From JAKZVK01 sp965237575 (GTDB taxonomy: Bacteria > Acidobacteriota > Terriglobia > Bryobacterales > UBA6623), in NCBI GenBank assembly GCA_965237575.1, contig CBDEGI010000002.1, positions 248,001-312,000 of the forward strand: a DNA stretch of 64,000 nt. The letters are read 5' to 3'. Under the pieces are notes generated by a model that was not told the DNA's origin, made no database searches, and was given only the letters and a program-made list of their open reading frames with translations. This document shows positions 26,016 through 36,328 of the stretch, piece by piece (within the stretch, counting starts at the first letter, position 1; every line of letters starts with the position of its first letter). The position numbers and the translations under genes were made by a program.

Positions 26016-27092
26016 ATGCCGAAACAACTTCACTACGACCGGATTCTGTGCGGAACCGTGCTGACCCTCGTGTTCTTCGGCTTGGTCATGGTCTTCAGCG
26101 CCACGGCGGGCGGCGAGGACACCTCGTTTGAAAGGGTGTTGCGCCAGGTTGTCGCCGTGCTGCTCGGGCTGGCCGCCATGCGTGTGCTGATGTTTCTCGA
26201 TTACCGCCGGCTGAACAACCCCAAGGTCATCGTTCTCGTGTTGGCGGTTGCGATTACCTTGCTTGTCGCCGTGTTGCTCGGAGCGCAGGCCGCGAACACC
26301 AACCGCTTCCTGCGCGTCTGGGGCGTATCGTTCCAGCCGTCGGAGTTGGCGAAGCTGGCGCTTGTGTTGTTCCTGGCTTTCGCGCTCGAAAAGCACGCCG
26401 GCCAATTGAACGAAAAGCGCACGTTCTTGCGCGTGATCTTCGTGCCTCTAGCGCTGTGTTTGCTCGTTGTGGCGGGACGTGACCTCGGCGGCGCCATCGT
26501 GTTGCTGTTGATCGCCGCGGTCATGCTGTGGGCGGCGGGATTGCGGCTCATCTATTTCGTGGTGGGAACGGCGTTGCTGGTTCCGGCGTTCTTCCTGGGC
26601 GTTTGGCTCGAGCCCTACCGCGTCCAGCGGCTGTTGACGTTCCTGAATCCCGAGTCCGATCCCACCGGTGCGGGTTTCCAGATCTTGCAAGCGCAGATCG
26701 CCGTTGGCAGCGGTGGTTTGTGGGGACAAGGCTTGATGGAAGGGCGTCAGAAGATGCGCTTTCTGCCGGAAGCGCACACCGATTTCATCTTCGCGCTGAT
26801 CTGCGAAGAGGCCGGGTTCATCGTGGCATCGCTCGTCGTGTTGGCCTTCGGCCTGATCCTGTTGCGCGGCTTGCGAGCGGCGATGCAGGCGCCGGAAGGT
26901 TTCGGCCGCTTTCTAGCCATCGGTCTCACGGCGATGATCGTGTGCCAGGCGCTGGCCAACATCGGTGTTGTGCTGGCGCTGCTGCCGACCAAGGGCATGC
27001 CGCTGCCGTTTATCAGTTACGGAGGGTCGGCCATGTTGATGGCCCTAACGGCGTCGGGCGTGTTGCTCAACGTCAGCCAGCACGCGGAGTGA
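26016..27092 (+). CDS. ftsW: Septal peptidoglycan glycosyltransferase FtsW (SEDS family)
   Basis: 358 residues from the ATG at 26016. SEDS polymerase with about ten membrane helices that polymerises lipid II together with FtsI. Key motifs: VMVFSATAG in helix 1, FLRVWGVSFQPSELAKLALV, AGRDLGGAIVLLLIAAVM, the extracellular catalytic-Asp region PESDPTGAGFQILQAQIAVG (the conserved Asp follows PES), GLMEGRQKMRFLPEAHTDFI and LPLPFISYGGSAMLM. Position between murD and murG identifies it as FtsW rather than RodA. Confidence 0.95.
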   Translation: MPKQLHYDRILCGTVLTLVFFGLVMVFSATAGGEDTSFERVLRQVVAVLLGLAAMRVLMFLDYRRLNNPKVIVLVLAVAITLLVAVLLGAQAANTNRFLRVWGVSFQPSELAKLALVLFLAFALEKHAGQLNEKRTFLRVIFVPLALCLLVVAGRDLGGAIVLLLIAAVMLWAAGLRLIYFVVGTALLVPAFFLGVWLEPYRVQRLLTFLNPESDPTGAGFQILQAQIAVGSGGLWGQGLMEGRQKMRFLPEAHTDFIFALICEEAGFIVASLVVLAFGLILLRGLRAAMQAPEGFGRFLAIGLTAMIVCQALANIGVVLALLPTKGMPLPFISYGGSAMLMALTASGVLLNVSQHAE

Positions 27093-27117
27093 AACGGCGC
27101 TTGATGAGGGTTTGGGA

Positions 27118-28218
27118 ATGCATGCGGCGAAGTTCTTGCTTGCAGCCGGAGGAACCGGTGGTCACGTCTTCCCTGGTATTGAAGTGGCCCGCCACCTCGC
27201 ACGGCGCGGACACGAGTGTGTCTTCGTCGGCACGCGTCGCGGCCAGGAAAGCCGCCTCGTTCCCGACGCGGGATTCGCGATCGAATACGTGCGGACCGGC
27301 GCGCTCAAGGGCCTCTCGATCGTCGAGCGATTGCGCACGCTTGGGCGGATGCCGGCGGCACTGCTCGAAGCCGCGGCGATTCTCGACCACCACCATCCGC
27401 GGGCGGTGCTCAGCCTTGGAGGCTATGCCTCGGGACCGCTAATGCTGATGTCACTTATGCGAGAGACACCCATATTGATTCTCGACCCCAACGCACGGCC
27501 CGGCCTCGCAAATCGTCTGGCCGGCCGATTCGCTTCGCGTGCGCTTGTATGCCATCCGAAGGCACAACGCTACTTCCCGTTCGGTCGCGCGGAGGTCACC
27601 GGGATTCCCATCCGCGAGGAGTTTTTCTCCGTGCCGCGCCGCGAGGTGCGCCGTCCGTTCACCGTTCTCATTACGGGCGGCAGCCAGGGTGCGTGGCGGT
27701 TGAATCAGGCGCTGGTTGAATCGTTGCCGATCTGGAAGGGCAAGGGGCGGCTTGATGACATACGCTTCATCCACCAGACCGGCGCGCGGGAGTACAAGGA
27801 AGTCCAGGCCGCGTACACCTCGTACGAAGCCGACGCCAAAGTAGCGCCTTTCTTTGACAATATGCCTACTCTATTCGTCGAAGCCGACATCGTCATTTGC
27901 CGTGCCGGTGCCTCGGCGGTGGCGGAGTTGAACGCCGCCGGACGCGCCTCGGTGTTGGTGCCCTACCCCTTCGCCGCCGACCAGCATCAGCTCGCCAACG
28001 CCCGCAAGCAAGAGCAGGGTTTCGCGGCCCGCGTGGTGATGAACGATGAGGTGACGGGCAAGAAGCTGGTCGAAGAGATCGAAACCCTTTGGGAAAACCC
28101 GTCTGACCTTGCGAGAATGGAGGAAGCCGCCCGCAGCCAGGCCCGGCCTCGCGCCGCCGACCGTGCCGCCGACCTGATGGAAGAGCTGGCCGGCATCCCC
28201 AAGCAAGAGTACGCTTGA
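27118..28218 (+). CDS. murG: Lipid II synthase MurG (GlcNAc transferase)
   Basis: 366 residues from the ATG at 27118 (MHAAKFLLAAGGTGGHVFPG). It transfers GlcNAc from UDP-GlcNAc to lipid I on the inner membrane face. N-terminal glycine loop GGTGGHVFPGIEVARHL; ALSLGGYASGPL-like membrane-side loop (AVLSLGGYASGPLMLMS); DPNARPGLANR, where most MurG proteins have EQNxxPGxxNR; LITGGSQGAWRLN; donor-binding ICRAGASAVAELNAAGRAS and PYPFAADQHQLANA. GT28-type GT-B fold. 31 bp before murC. Confidence 0.96.
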   Translation: MHAAKFLLAAGGTGGHVFPGIEVARHLARRGHECVFVGTRRGQESRLVPDAGFAIEYVRTGALKGLSIVERLRTLGRMPAALLEAAAILDHHHPRAVLSLGGYASGPLMLMSLMRETPILILDPNARPGLANRLAGRFASRALVCHPKAQRYFPFGRAEVTGIPIREEFFSVPRREVRRPFTVLITGGSQGAWRLNQALVESLPIWKGKGRLDDIRFIHQTGAREYKEVQAAYTSYEADAKVAPFFDNMPTLFVEADIVICRAGASAVAELNAAGRASVLVPYPFAADQHQLANARKQEQGFAARVVMNDEVTGKKLVEEIETLWENPSDLARMEEAARSQARPRAADRAADLMEELAGIPKQEYA

Positions 28219-28249
28219 GCCAGAGTAGCGGAAACGAAACAGCACGCGC

Positions 28250-29662
<1,413 letters not shown>

Positions 29663-29723
29663 GGGGCCGCGAGAAGACCGTTCCGGGATGGTCCACGAGA
29701 GCAGGGAAGGGAAGTAGAAGCGA

Positions 29724-30623
29724 ATGCCAGGTAAGCCTTCACAAGGACGGCGAAGCGCCCCGGACTCCTCCGGGTACTTGCGGCGCGACAAGCCGATTCG
29801 GGTACGGCGCGGCGCGGTCAGTTGGTTGCGTCCGATCGCCGGTTGGCTGTTCCTAGCCGTCCTCACGGCGGGGCTGGCGCTGGCCTCGGTGCGCTCGATC
29901 GACTATTTTCTCGACTCGAGTCCCCGCTTCCGGTTCGCCTCCGACTTGAGCGGCCTTCAAGTCACCGGGCTCAACCACGTCGCGCTTTCCGCCGTCGAGC
30001 AGGTTTTCATGGGCGACATGGGCGCGGGCCTCGGCCACGTGCCGCTCGATCGCCGTTACCGCGCTCTGCTCGAGATTCCGTGGGTCAAGGACGCGTATGT
30101 CCGTCGCGTGTGGTCGAACGAGATCCACGTCCACATCGACGAGCGGCAACCGGTCGCGTTCGTGAGGGTACAAGCAAGCGACGCGCAAGCAAGGGACGCG
30201 CAAGCAAGCGATGGGGCAAGCGAGGCCCTCAAGCTGATCGATGCCGCCGGCGTTTTCCTGCGCGTGCCGCCGGGGGCCGACTACTCTTTGCCGGTCAGCC
30301 GCGGTATCACGCCGGGTATGACGCTGGGTGAGCGCCGTTTGCGCCTCGGCCTTCTCGACACCCTGGTGAGCGACCTCGACAGCGGCGAGCCTGCGTATAG
30401 CTCTCAGCTTTCGGAGATTGACCTCTCCGACCCGCGCAATGCGCAAGTGACAACCGTCCGCGAGCAGCGGGCCGTAGACCTGCAAATGGGTGAAGAGCAC
30501 TTCCGGCATCGCTTCGAGATCTTTCTCGAGTACATCGACTCTTGGAAAGAGGAGTACGGCGACATCCGCTCGGTCGACTTGCGGTTCGAAGGACAAGTCG
30601 CCGTTCAGCCCGCCAAACGCTGA
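29724..30623 (+). CDS. ftsQ: Cell division protein FtsQ
   Basis: 299 residues: a basic cytoplasmic N-terminus, one span (about 35-55, GWLFLAVLTAGLALASVRSI), a POTRA domain (about 70-145: FRFASDLSGLQVTGLNHVAL, PWVKDAYVRRVWSNEIHVHI) and a C-terminal beta domain. FtsQ bridges FtsBL and other divisome parts in the periplasm. An unusual microrepeat near residues 152-168 (QASDAQARDAQASDG) comes from short DNA tandem copies (about 30170-30215) inside the POTRA/beta linker, after the usual ERQPVAFVR. It ends 2 bp before ftsA. Confidence 0.9.
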   Translation: MPGKPSQGRRSAPDSSGYLRRDKPIRVRRGAVSWLRPIAGWLFLAVLTAGLALASVRSIDYFLDSSPRFRFASDLSGLQVTGLNHVALSAVEQVFMGDMGAGLGHVPLDRRYRALLEIPWVKDAYVRRVWSNEIHVHIDERQPVAFVRVQASDAQARDAQASDGASEALKLIDAAGVFLRVPPGADYSLPVSRGITPGMTLGERRLRLGLLDTLVSDLDSGEPAYSSQLSEIDLSDPRNAQVTTVREQRAVDLQMGEEHFRHRFEIFLEYIDSWKEEYGDIRSVDLRFEGQVAVQPAKR

Positions 30624-30625
30624 CG

Positions 30626-31810
30626 ATGGGCAAGCACTACAACTACTTGGTCGGTCTCGACCTCGGCAGCTACAGCACACGTTGCGTGGTGGCACTCGAG
30701 GAAGGCTCGCGCCTGCGATTCATCAGCCATGGCCAGGCCCCGTCGCGAGGCTGGGCGCGGGGCGTCATTGCCGACCAAGACCCCGTGCTCGAGTCTCTCG
30801 AGACGGCCATCGGCGAGGCGGAACGTAACGGTGGCATGGTTGTCGAGGCGGCGGTGGTCGGCCTCGGCGGAGGCCACGTCACCAGTAACGTCTGCCACAG
30901 CTCGATCAACCTGCCCGCGCAAGAGAACGAGGTGCAGCAGAGCCACGTCGAGCAAGTGGTCCAAAAGGCCACGCAGGGTCCGCTGAGCACTGACCGCACC
31001 GCCGTGCAGGTCATCCCCTTGGAGTTTGTGGTGGACCGCCAGATTCAGGTCCGCAACCCGCGGGGCATGACGGCGCACCGTCTCGATGGCCACGTGCAGG
31101 TCATCTCCGCGGCGGCGCAAGCGCACAACAACATCCGCGCCGTCGTCAACCGTGCGGGCGTGGTCGTGGAAGAGACGATCTTTGAAGGCTTCGCCGCGGC
31201 CCATGCCGTGCTCGAAGAACAGGAGCGCGAGATGGGCGTCGCCGTGGCCGACCTCGGGGCCGGGTCGATCGACCTGGCCGCGTATCTCGACAACGATCTT
31301 TGTCTAGCCGCCGGCATCCCTGTGGGCGGCGAGCATTTCATCAACGACGTGGCGGAGGTCTTGCGCACGTCGCGCGAAGACGCCGAGCAGCTCATCGTGC
31401 AGTACGGCTGCGCGGTGGTCGATGACACGCCATCGAATGTTACTATCGAGGTGCCGGTACTTGGTGAGGACGAGCCCGTCAACCATCCGCGGCGCCTACT
31501 CAACCAGATTCTGCAGGCGCGCGCCGAGGAGGCTTTCGAGTTGGTCAACCGGGAACTGCGCCGGGTGCGGCTCGACGGCCACCTAATCGCGGGCCTAGTC
31601 CTGACCGGATCGTTGGCGGGGCTCGCCGGTGGCTGTGACGTGGCCGAGCGTGTTCTCGGCTGTAGCGCGCGTATCGGGTTGCCGCCGCGCATCGAAGACC
31701 TGCCTGACGAGCTCGACCATCCGGGTTGGGCCACGGCGGTGGGTCTGGTTCTGTATGCACAGCGTTTGCGGTTGCACCGCAAACGGCGGCGCGAACGGGC
31801 ACGGGAGTAG
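30626..31810 (+). CDS. ftsA: Cell division protein FtsA
   Basis: 394 residues from ATG 30626. Actin-fold ATPase that tethers FtsZ to the membrane. YLVGLDLGSYSTRCVVAL is the phosphate-1 loop; the 1C/SHS2 region has GLGGGHVTSNVCHSSINLPA; phosphate-2 is VAVADLGAGSIDLAAYLDND; adenosine region VLTGSLAGLAGGCDVAERVL. In the last loop the usual GGGA is replaced by GSLAGLAGG. The C-terminus ends in a short, very basic stretch (RLRLHRKRRRERARE) rather than a clear amphipathic membrane helix, so membrane attachment may rely on charge. Confidence 0.93.
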   Translation: MGKHYNYLVGLDLGSYSTRCVVALEEGSRLRFISHGQAPSRGWARGVIADQDPVLESLETAIGEAERNGGMVVEAAVVGLGGGHVTSNVCHSSINLPAQENEVQQSHVEQVVQKATQGPLSTDRTAVQVIPLEFVVDRQIQVRNPRGMTAHRLDGHVQVISAAAQAHNNIRAVVNRAGVVVEETIFEGFAAAHAVLEEQEREMGVAVADLGAGSIDLAAYLDNDLCLAAGIPVGGEHFINDVAEVLRTSREDAEQLIVQYGCAVVDDTPSNVTIEVPVLGEDEPVNHPRRLLNQILQARAEEAFELVNRELRRVRLDGHLIAGLVLTGSLAGLAGGCDVAERVLGCSARIGLPPRIEDLPDELDHPGWATAVGLVLYAQRLRLHRKRRRERARE

Positions 31811-31859
31811 CTCAACGCCATCTTCGAATGACGCCGGATCCAGGTTGAGAAAAAGGCCC

Positions 31860-33155
31860 ATGAACGACAACGAAGGCGTGAAATTCACATTCGACGAAGA
31901 TCCCGGTCCGAACGCGCGCATCAAAGTGTTCGGCGTCGGCGGCGCCGGTTGCAACGCCGTCAACCGCATGATCGAGGCGGGCGTCGAAGGCGTGACGTTC
32001 ACGGCCATCAACACCGATGAGCAGGCCCTGCGCTCATCGAATGCTCCGATTAAGCTTCAGATCGGGTCGAAGCTCACCCGCGGCCGCGGAGCCGGATCGG
32101 ACCCCGAGGTCGGCCGGGCCGCCGCGCTCGAAGACACCGAGCGGTTGATCGAGTTGCTGGGCGATTCCGACATGGTTTTCGTGACCGCCGGGTTGGGCGG
32201 CGGTACGGGCACGGGCGCCGCACCGATCGTCGCGTCCCTCGCGAACGAGCTGGGCGCTCTGACGGTCGCCGTCGTGACGAAGCCCTTTGCCTTTGAAGGG
32301 ACTAGACGCATGTCGGTCGCCGAGAAGGGATTGGCCGACTTGGCGCAGGCCGTCGATACCGTCATCGCCATCCCCAATGAGCGGCTGATCGAGGTCGTCG
32401 AGCGCGGCACGAGCTTTTTCGAATCGTTTCGCATCGCCGACGACACCTTGCGTCAAGCGGTGCAGGGCATCAGCGACATCATCACCATCCCGGGCATCAT
32501 CAATCGCGACTTCGCCGACGTGCGCGCCATCATGCACGGCATGGGCTATGCCGTAATGGGCACTGCCGTTGGCACCGGACCGAATGCCGCCGTCGAGGCC
32601 GCCCGCAATTGTATCTCGAGCCCGTTGCTCGAGGACGCGACCATTGAAGGCGCCCGTGGGCTGCTTATCAGCGTGACCGGCTCGTCGAAGCTCGGGTTGC
32701 ACGAGGTGCATGAAGCGTCGTCGATCGTACAGAAGAGTGCCGACCCGGAGGCCAACATCATCTTCGGCGCGGTCCTCAATGAGGACCTGGGCGACGAGGT
32801 CAAGATCACCGTGATTGCGACGGGCTTCCGCAGCGAGAGCGTAGGCATTAGCCAGAAGATGTCCGATGCAGCCGCGTCGCGCCTGGAGATGAGGTCGAGC
32901 GCCCGGCAGGCGTCCGCCGCGGGCGGCGGCCGAGAGACTGCGTCCGGCGAGGCCCAAGCCAGAGAGCCCCTGCCGAGAGAACCGCTGTCAGCCGATCCCC
33001 GAGGCGCGCCGGGTTATGCCGCCGGGAGGGACGACTTTGCGGGGTCCGCGGCTGAGGATCCTACCGAACCCGAACACCACCGAGAGCCCGCCGACGACAT
33101 CGACCCCGCCGATCTCGAAAAGCCCGCCTTCCTGCGCCGCTTCAGCCGCGACTAG
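31860..33155 (+). CDS. ftsZ: Cell division GTPase FtsZ
   Basis: 431 residues from ATG 31860. Tubulin-like GTPase forming the Z ring. IKVFGVGGAGCNAVNRMIEA; tubulin signature LGGGTGTGAAP (about 112-122); ERLIEVVERG; T7-loop region IINRDFADVRAIMHGMGYAV with the catalytic Asp residues. A disordered linker (about 325-410, Ala/Glu/Pro-rich) leads to the conserved C-terminal peptide DPADLEKPAFLRRFSRD, which docks FtsA and other partners. The final gene of the cluster; no terminator hairpin with a T run is visible after it. Confidence 0.97.
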   Translation: MNDNEGVKFTFDEDPGPNARIKVFGVGGAGCNAVNRMIEAGVEGVTFTAINTDEQALRSSNAPIKLQIGSKLTRGRGAGSDPEVGRAAALEDTERLIELLGDSDMVFVTAGLGGGTGTGAAPIVASLANELGALTVAVVTKPFAFEGTRRMSVAEKGLADLAQAVDTVIAIPNERLIEVVERGTSFFESFRIADDTLRQAVQGISDIITIPGIINRDFADVRAIMHGMGYAVMGTAVGTGPNAAVEAARNCISSPLLEDATIEGARGLLISVTGSSKLGLHEVHEASSIVQKSADPEANIIFGAVLNEDLGDEVKITVIATGFRSESVGISQKMSDAAASRLEMRSSARQASAAGGGRETASGEAQAREPLPREPLSADPRGAPGYAAGRDDFAGSAAEDPTEPEHHREPADDIDPADLEKPAFLRRFSRD

Positions 33156-33904
33156 TAGAGTGTCGCGAGTATCCAGAGCGACTGTAGGGGCGGGCCCCCG
33201 TGCCCGCCCGCATACTTCTTGCAGTCAAGTCTTCTTGGCGACAGCCCACTAGCCGGCCAAGTCCACGGGCCGGGGGTTTGTTCGTTGGCACCCCAGGCTC
33301 ATAGTAAACGCAGCACCGCCGGGCAGCAGGCTCGACCGGGCAACCAAACCGTTCGGCTGGGGTTTCCGCTTGCCCGGAGGGGCTGAGACATGATAGCCCA
33401 TGGCTTCAGCCATGGGTACACGGCGATCATCTCCGTGAAGCCCTGAAAGGGGCGATACAGCTTTCGTCGGAGACCTCTCTCACGCACGCAAGATTCGGTG
33501 CTCAACCGGTACCGACAAGGGGAGGGCAGGAGTCGCTTGTATCGCCCTTGCCACGGCTCATTGTGTTCCGTCGTTTTTCCCTGAAGCCGTGGGCTATCAT
33601 GTTTGGCCCCTCCGGGGTCATGCCGGTCGTCGGTCCACACCCGTCATTAGCACGGTCTCATCTGGCAAATGTGGAAGCTCCACAGACCGGCGCCATAGTA
33701 GGCCTACACCCAGCGGCCCAGCCAATCCATACAATCCCCATAGCTACGTCTTAGCCCGGCTTCGTCCAACAACCCGTATCCACAAGGCGGCGGCCGGGAG
33801 CTGTTCGTCACTCTCTCTCGACTCTCTTCTCCCGCCGCACGGTCGATGTGGCCCTAAGGCGTTGTTTTCACCATCTAGGTGAATCACGGTAAAATCGGAC
33901 CGGC
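33156..33904. repeat. Repeat-rich intergenic region between ftsZ and the kinase gene
   Basis: No coding sequence is supported in these 749 bp. They hold a GC hairpin of the GTAGGGGCG...CGCCCG family at 33184-33209 and an inverted pair of a second repeat family at 33344-33411 and 33581-33633. The second family has the core CCCGGAGGGGC, then AGA(C)AT(G)ATAGCCCA and GGCTTCAGCC; a third copy is at 42076-42138. A third repeat type, AGCCCTGAAAGGGGCGA, is near 33438, with more copies at about 56751 and, inverted, 56877. These are REP/BIME-like dispersed elements. Confidence 0.65.
33867..33895 (+). promoter_or_regulatory. Possible kinase promoter with a palindromic operator
   Basis: A perfect inverted repeat TTCACC-ATCTA-GGTGAA (33867-33883) is followed by a -10-like TAAAAT (33890-33895), only 9 bp before the kinase ATG at 33905. 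This spacing would give a nearly leaderless mRNA. No convincing -35 is visible. The palindrome overlapping the promoter is a plausible regulator site; both assignments are inferred from sequence alone. Confidence 0.3.
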
Positions 33905-36216
33905 ATGATCGGCACTACCATCTCTCACTACCGCATCACCGAGAAGCTCGGTGAGGGCGGGATGGGTGTCGTCTACAAGGCCGAGGACCTGCGGCTGCAG
34001 CGCCCAGTGGCACTGAAGTTCCTGCCGCTAAACTCGCTGGCCAACGAGGAAGCCAAGGCCCGCTTCCTGCGGGAGGCTCGCGCGGCGGCGGCTTTACAAC
34101 ACCCCAACATTTGCACCGTCCATGAGATCGACGAGGCGGACGGTCGCATGTTCATCGCCATGGCCTAGCGGCTTTACAACACCCCAACATTTGCACCGTC
34201 CATGAGATCGACGAGGCGGACGGTCGCATGTTCATCGCCATGGCCTACCTCGAAGGTGACGACCTCACCAAGGGAATCGAGCGAGGCCGTCTGAGCGTGG
34301 AACGGCTGCTCGACATCGCCATGCAAGTAGCACGGGGGTTACAGGAGGCGCACAGCAAAGGCGTCGTCCACCGCGACATCAAGCCCGCCAACATCATGGA
34401 CACCACAACCGGCCAAGCTGTGCTGATGGACTTTGGATTAGCGCAACTCGCCTCGGCGGCGTCAAAACTCAGCCGGGAAGGAACGCGGGTCGGTACGTCT
34501 CTCTATATGTCGCCGGAACAGACCACCGGCGAGAACCTCGATCACCGCACGGATATCTGGGCGCTGGGAGTGGTGCTTTACGAGATGGTCACCGGACAGA
34601 CGCCGTTCCAAGGCCATTACGAGCAGGCGATTCTCTACTCGATCCTCCATGAAGAGCCGCCGGCCATCACGGCCCTGCGAACGAACATCGCGCCCGAGCT
34701 GGAACGCATTGTCAACAAATGCCTGGCCAAAAGAGCTCAGGAGCGCTACCAGTCCGTCAGCGATCTGCTTGCCGATCTGAGTGCGCTAAAGCGCGGCACG
34801 GAATCAGGCGGCGGCACGCGGCTCTCCTCGGGCGCAAAAGACACGCGGCCCTCGATCGCGGTGCTGCCGTTCGAGAACCGCAGCCGGGGCGACGAGGACG
34901 AATACTTCAGCGACGGCATCAGCGAGGACATCACGAGCGCCTTGGGGAAGGTGGAGCGTTTACGGGTGGCGCCCCGCAGCATGGCCTTCCAGTTCAAAGG
35001 GAAGCGCCCAACGCCTCGTGAAGTGGGAGCCACGCTCAACGTAGGTCATGTGCTCGAAGGCAGCGTGCGGCGATCCGGCAATCGCGTGCGGATCAACGTG
35101 GAATTGATCGCGATTGACGAGGGGTACCAGGTTTGGTCGGAACGCTACGACCGCGTGATGGAGGATGTCTTTGAGATCCAGGATGAGATCTCGGAGGCGA
35201 TTGTCGAGAAGCTGAAAGTCAAGCTCGTAGGGCGCGAACAAGAGCTTCTTGCCAAGCGTTACACGGAAAATCTGCAGGCGTACAACTTGTGTCTGCGCGG
35301 GCGTTACTACTGGTACAGGCGCACGCCCGAGGCGTTCCAGAAGGCAATGGGGTTCTACCAACAGGCGCTCGCAGAGGACCCCGACTATGCACTCGCCCAC
35401 TCCGGGCTCGCCGACTGCCACACCACGCTCGGGTTTTATGGCGTGCTGCCAATGAGGGAGACGATGCCCAGAGCAGAGGCAGCCGCGTCGAAAGCGCTTG
35501 AAATCGACGCTGATCTAGCTGCCGCGCACGCATCCATAGGAGCGGTTAGATCTCTTTACCGCTGGAACTGGGCGGCAGGAGAACGCGCGTTTCAGCGGGC
35601 GATTGAACTGGACTCCTCGTATCTATTGGCCCATATGTGGTACTCAGCCTTCGTCCTAGCTCCACTCGGGCGCCTGGACGAGGCCTATTCGGAGTGGAAG
35701 CGCGCTGCGGAATTGGATCCCGTCACGCCGGTCGTAAACGCAGGCCCCGGCATCATCCTTTTCCTCCAGCGACAATATGACCAGGCCATTGAGGAGATCC
35801 AGAAGATTTTGGAACTCGACCCGAACTACTTCTGGGCGCACTACCTGCTGGGGGAGGCGTACCTGCAGAAGGGTGAGTACGGCAAAGCGATCGGCGCGTT
35901 CGGTCGAGGGAACGTGCCCCAGTATCGGGATGGCCACCTGGGATACGCCTACGCGGTTTCAGGGCAACCGGAGAAGGCCCGAAAGCTGATAGAGGAACTA
36001 CAAGCGGGTTCCCAGCCGGAGCATCTCGCGCCCTATCATCTCGCGATGATTTACTTCGGTCTTGGAGAGAAAGACAAAGCCTTCGACTGGCTGGACAAAG
36101 CCTGCGAACAGCACAGCACGCAGCTTTTTTGGATTAAGACTGTTCCCGACCTTGACAGTGTGCGCTCCGACCCGCGCTTTCAAGCCATTCTGCGCCGCAT
36201 GAATCTGGCGGACTGA
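33905..36216 (+). pseudogene. Ser/Thr protein kinase-TPR protein, broken by an 80-bp tandem duplication
   Basis: The first frame (33905-34168) gives the kinase N-lobe: MIGTTISHYRITEKLGEGG, the VALKFL lysine and QHPNICTVHEIDEADGR, then a premature TAG. Positions 34088-34167 are repeated perfectly at 34168-34247; removing one copy restores a single 743-residue protein. The second frame (from ATG 34228) holds HRDIKPANIM, MDFGLAQ (in place of DFG-LA), GTSLYMSPEQ, then a TolB/adenylate-cyclase-associated domain (RPSIAVLPFENRSRGDEDEY) and several TPRs (LAHSGLADCHTTLGF and others). As written, the N-lobe and C-lobe are separated, so no active kinase is made. The perfect copy means the event is recent, or an assembly artefact. 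Confidence 0.85.
34088..34247. repeat. Perfect 80-bp tandem duplication inside the kinase gene
   Basis: Bases 34088-34167 and 34168-34247 are identical over 80 bp. The length is not a multiple of three, so the duplication shifts the frame and creates the TAG at 34166. Precise loss of one copy by slippage would restore the gene. Confidence 0.95.
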
Positions 36217-36225
36217 GCTGACGTG

Positions 36226-36285
36226 ATGATCGGCCGAAGGATCTCGCACTGCCGCGCCACCGACGAGCAACGGCTCGACGACATC
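36226..36285 (+). pseudogene. Remnant of another kinase gene start
   Basis: The bases from 36226 read MIGRRISHCRATDEQRL, which matches the conserved opening of this kinase family (MIGxTISHYRITEKL) but degenerates before the glycine loop. It begins 10 bp after the kinase-TPR gene stop. Together with the partial copies at 45562-45666 it suggests these kinase genes have been duplicated in tandem and lost. Confidence 0.45.
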
Positions 36286-36328
36286 TTCGCAGCGGAGTGC
36301 CGGCGGGCCCGTAAGCCGACTGGTAACT

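Noticed and set aside
33184..33209. Terminator after ftsZ
   Set aside because: A strong GC hairpin exists, but no T run follows and it belongs to a dispersed palindromic repeat family.
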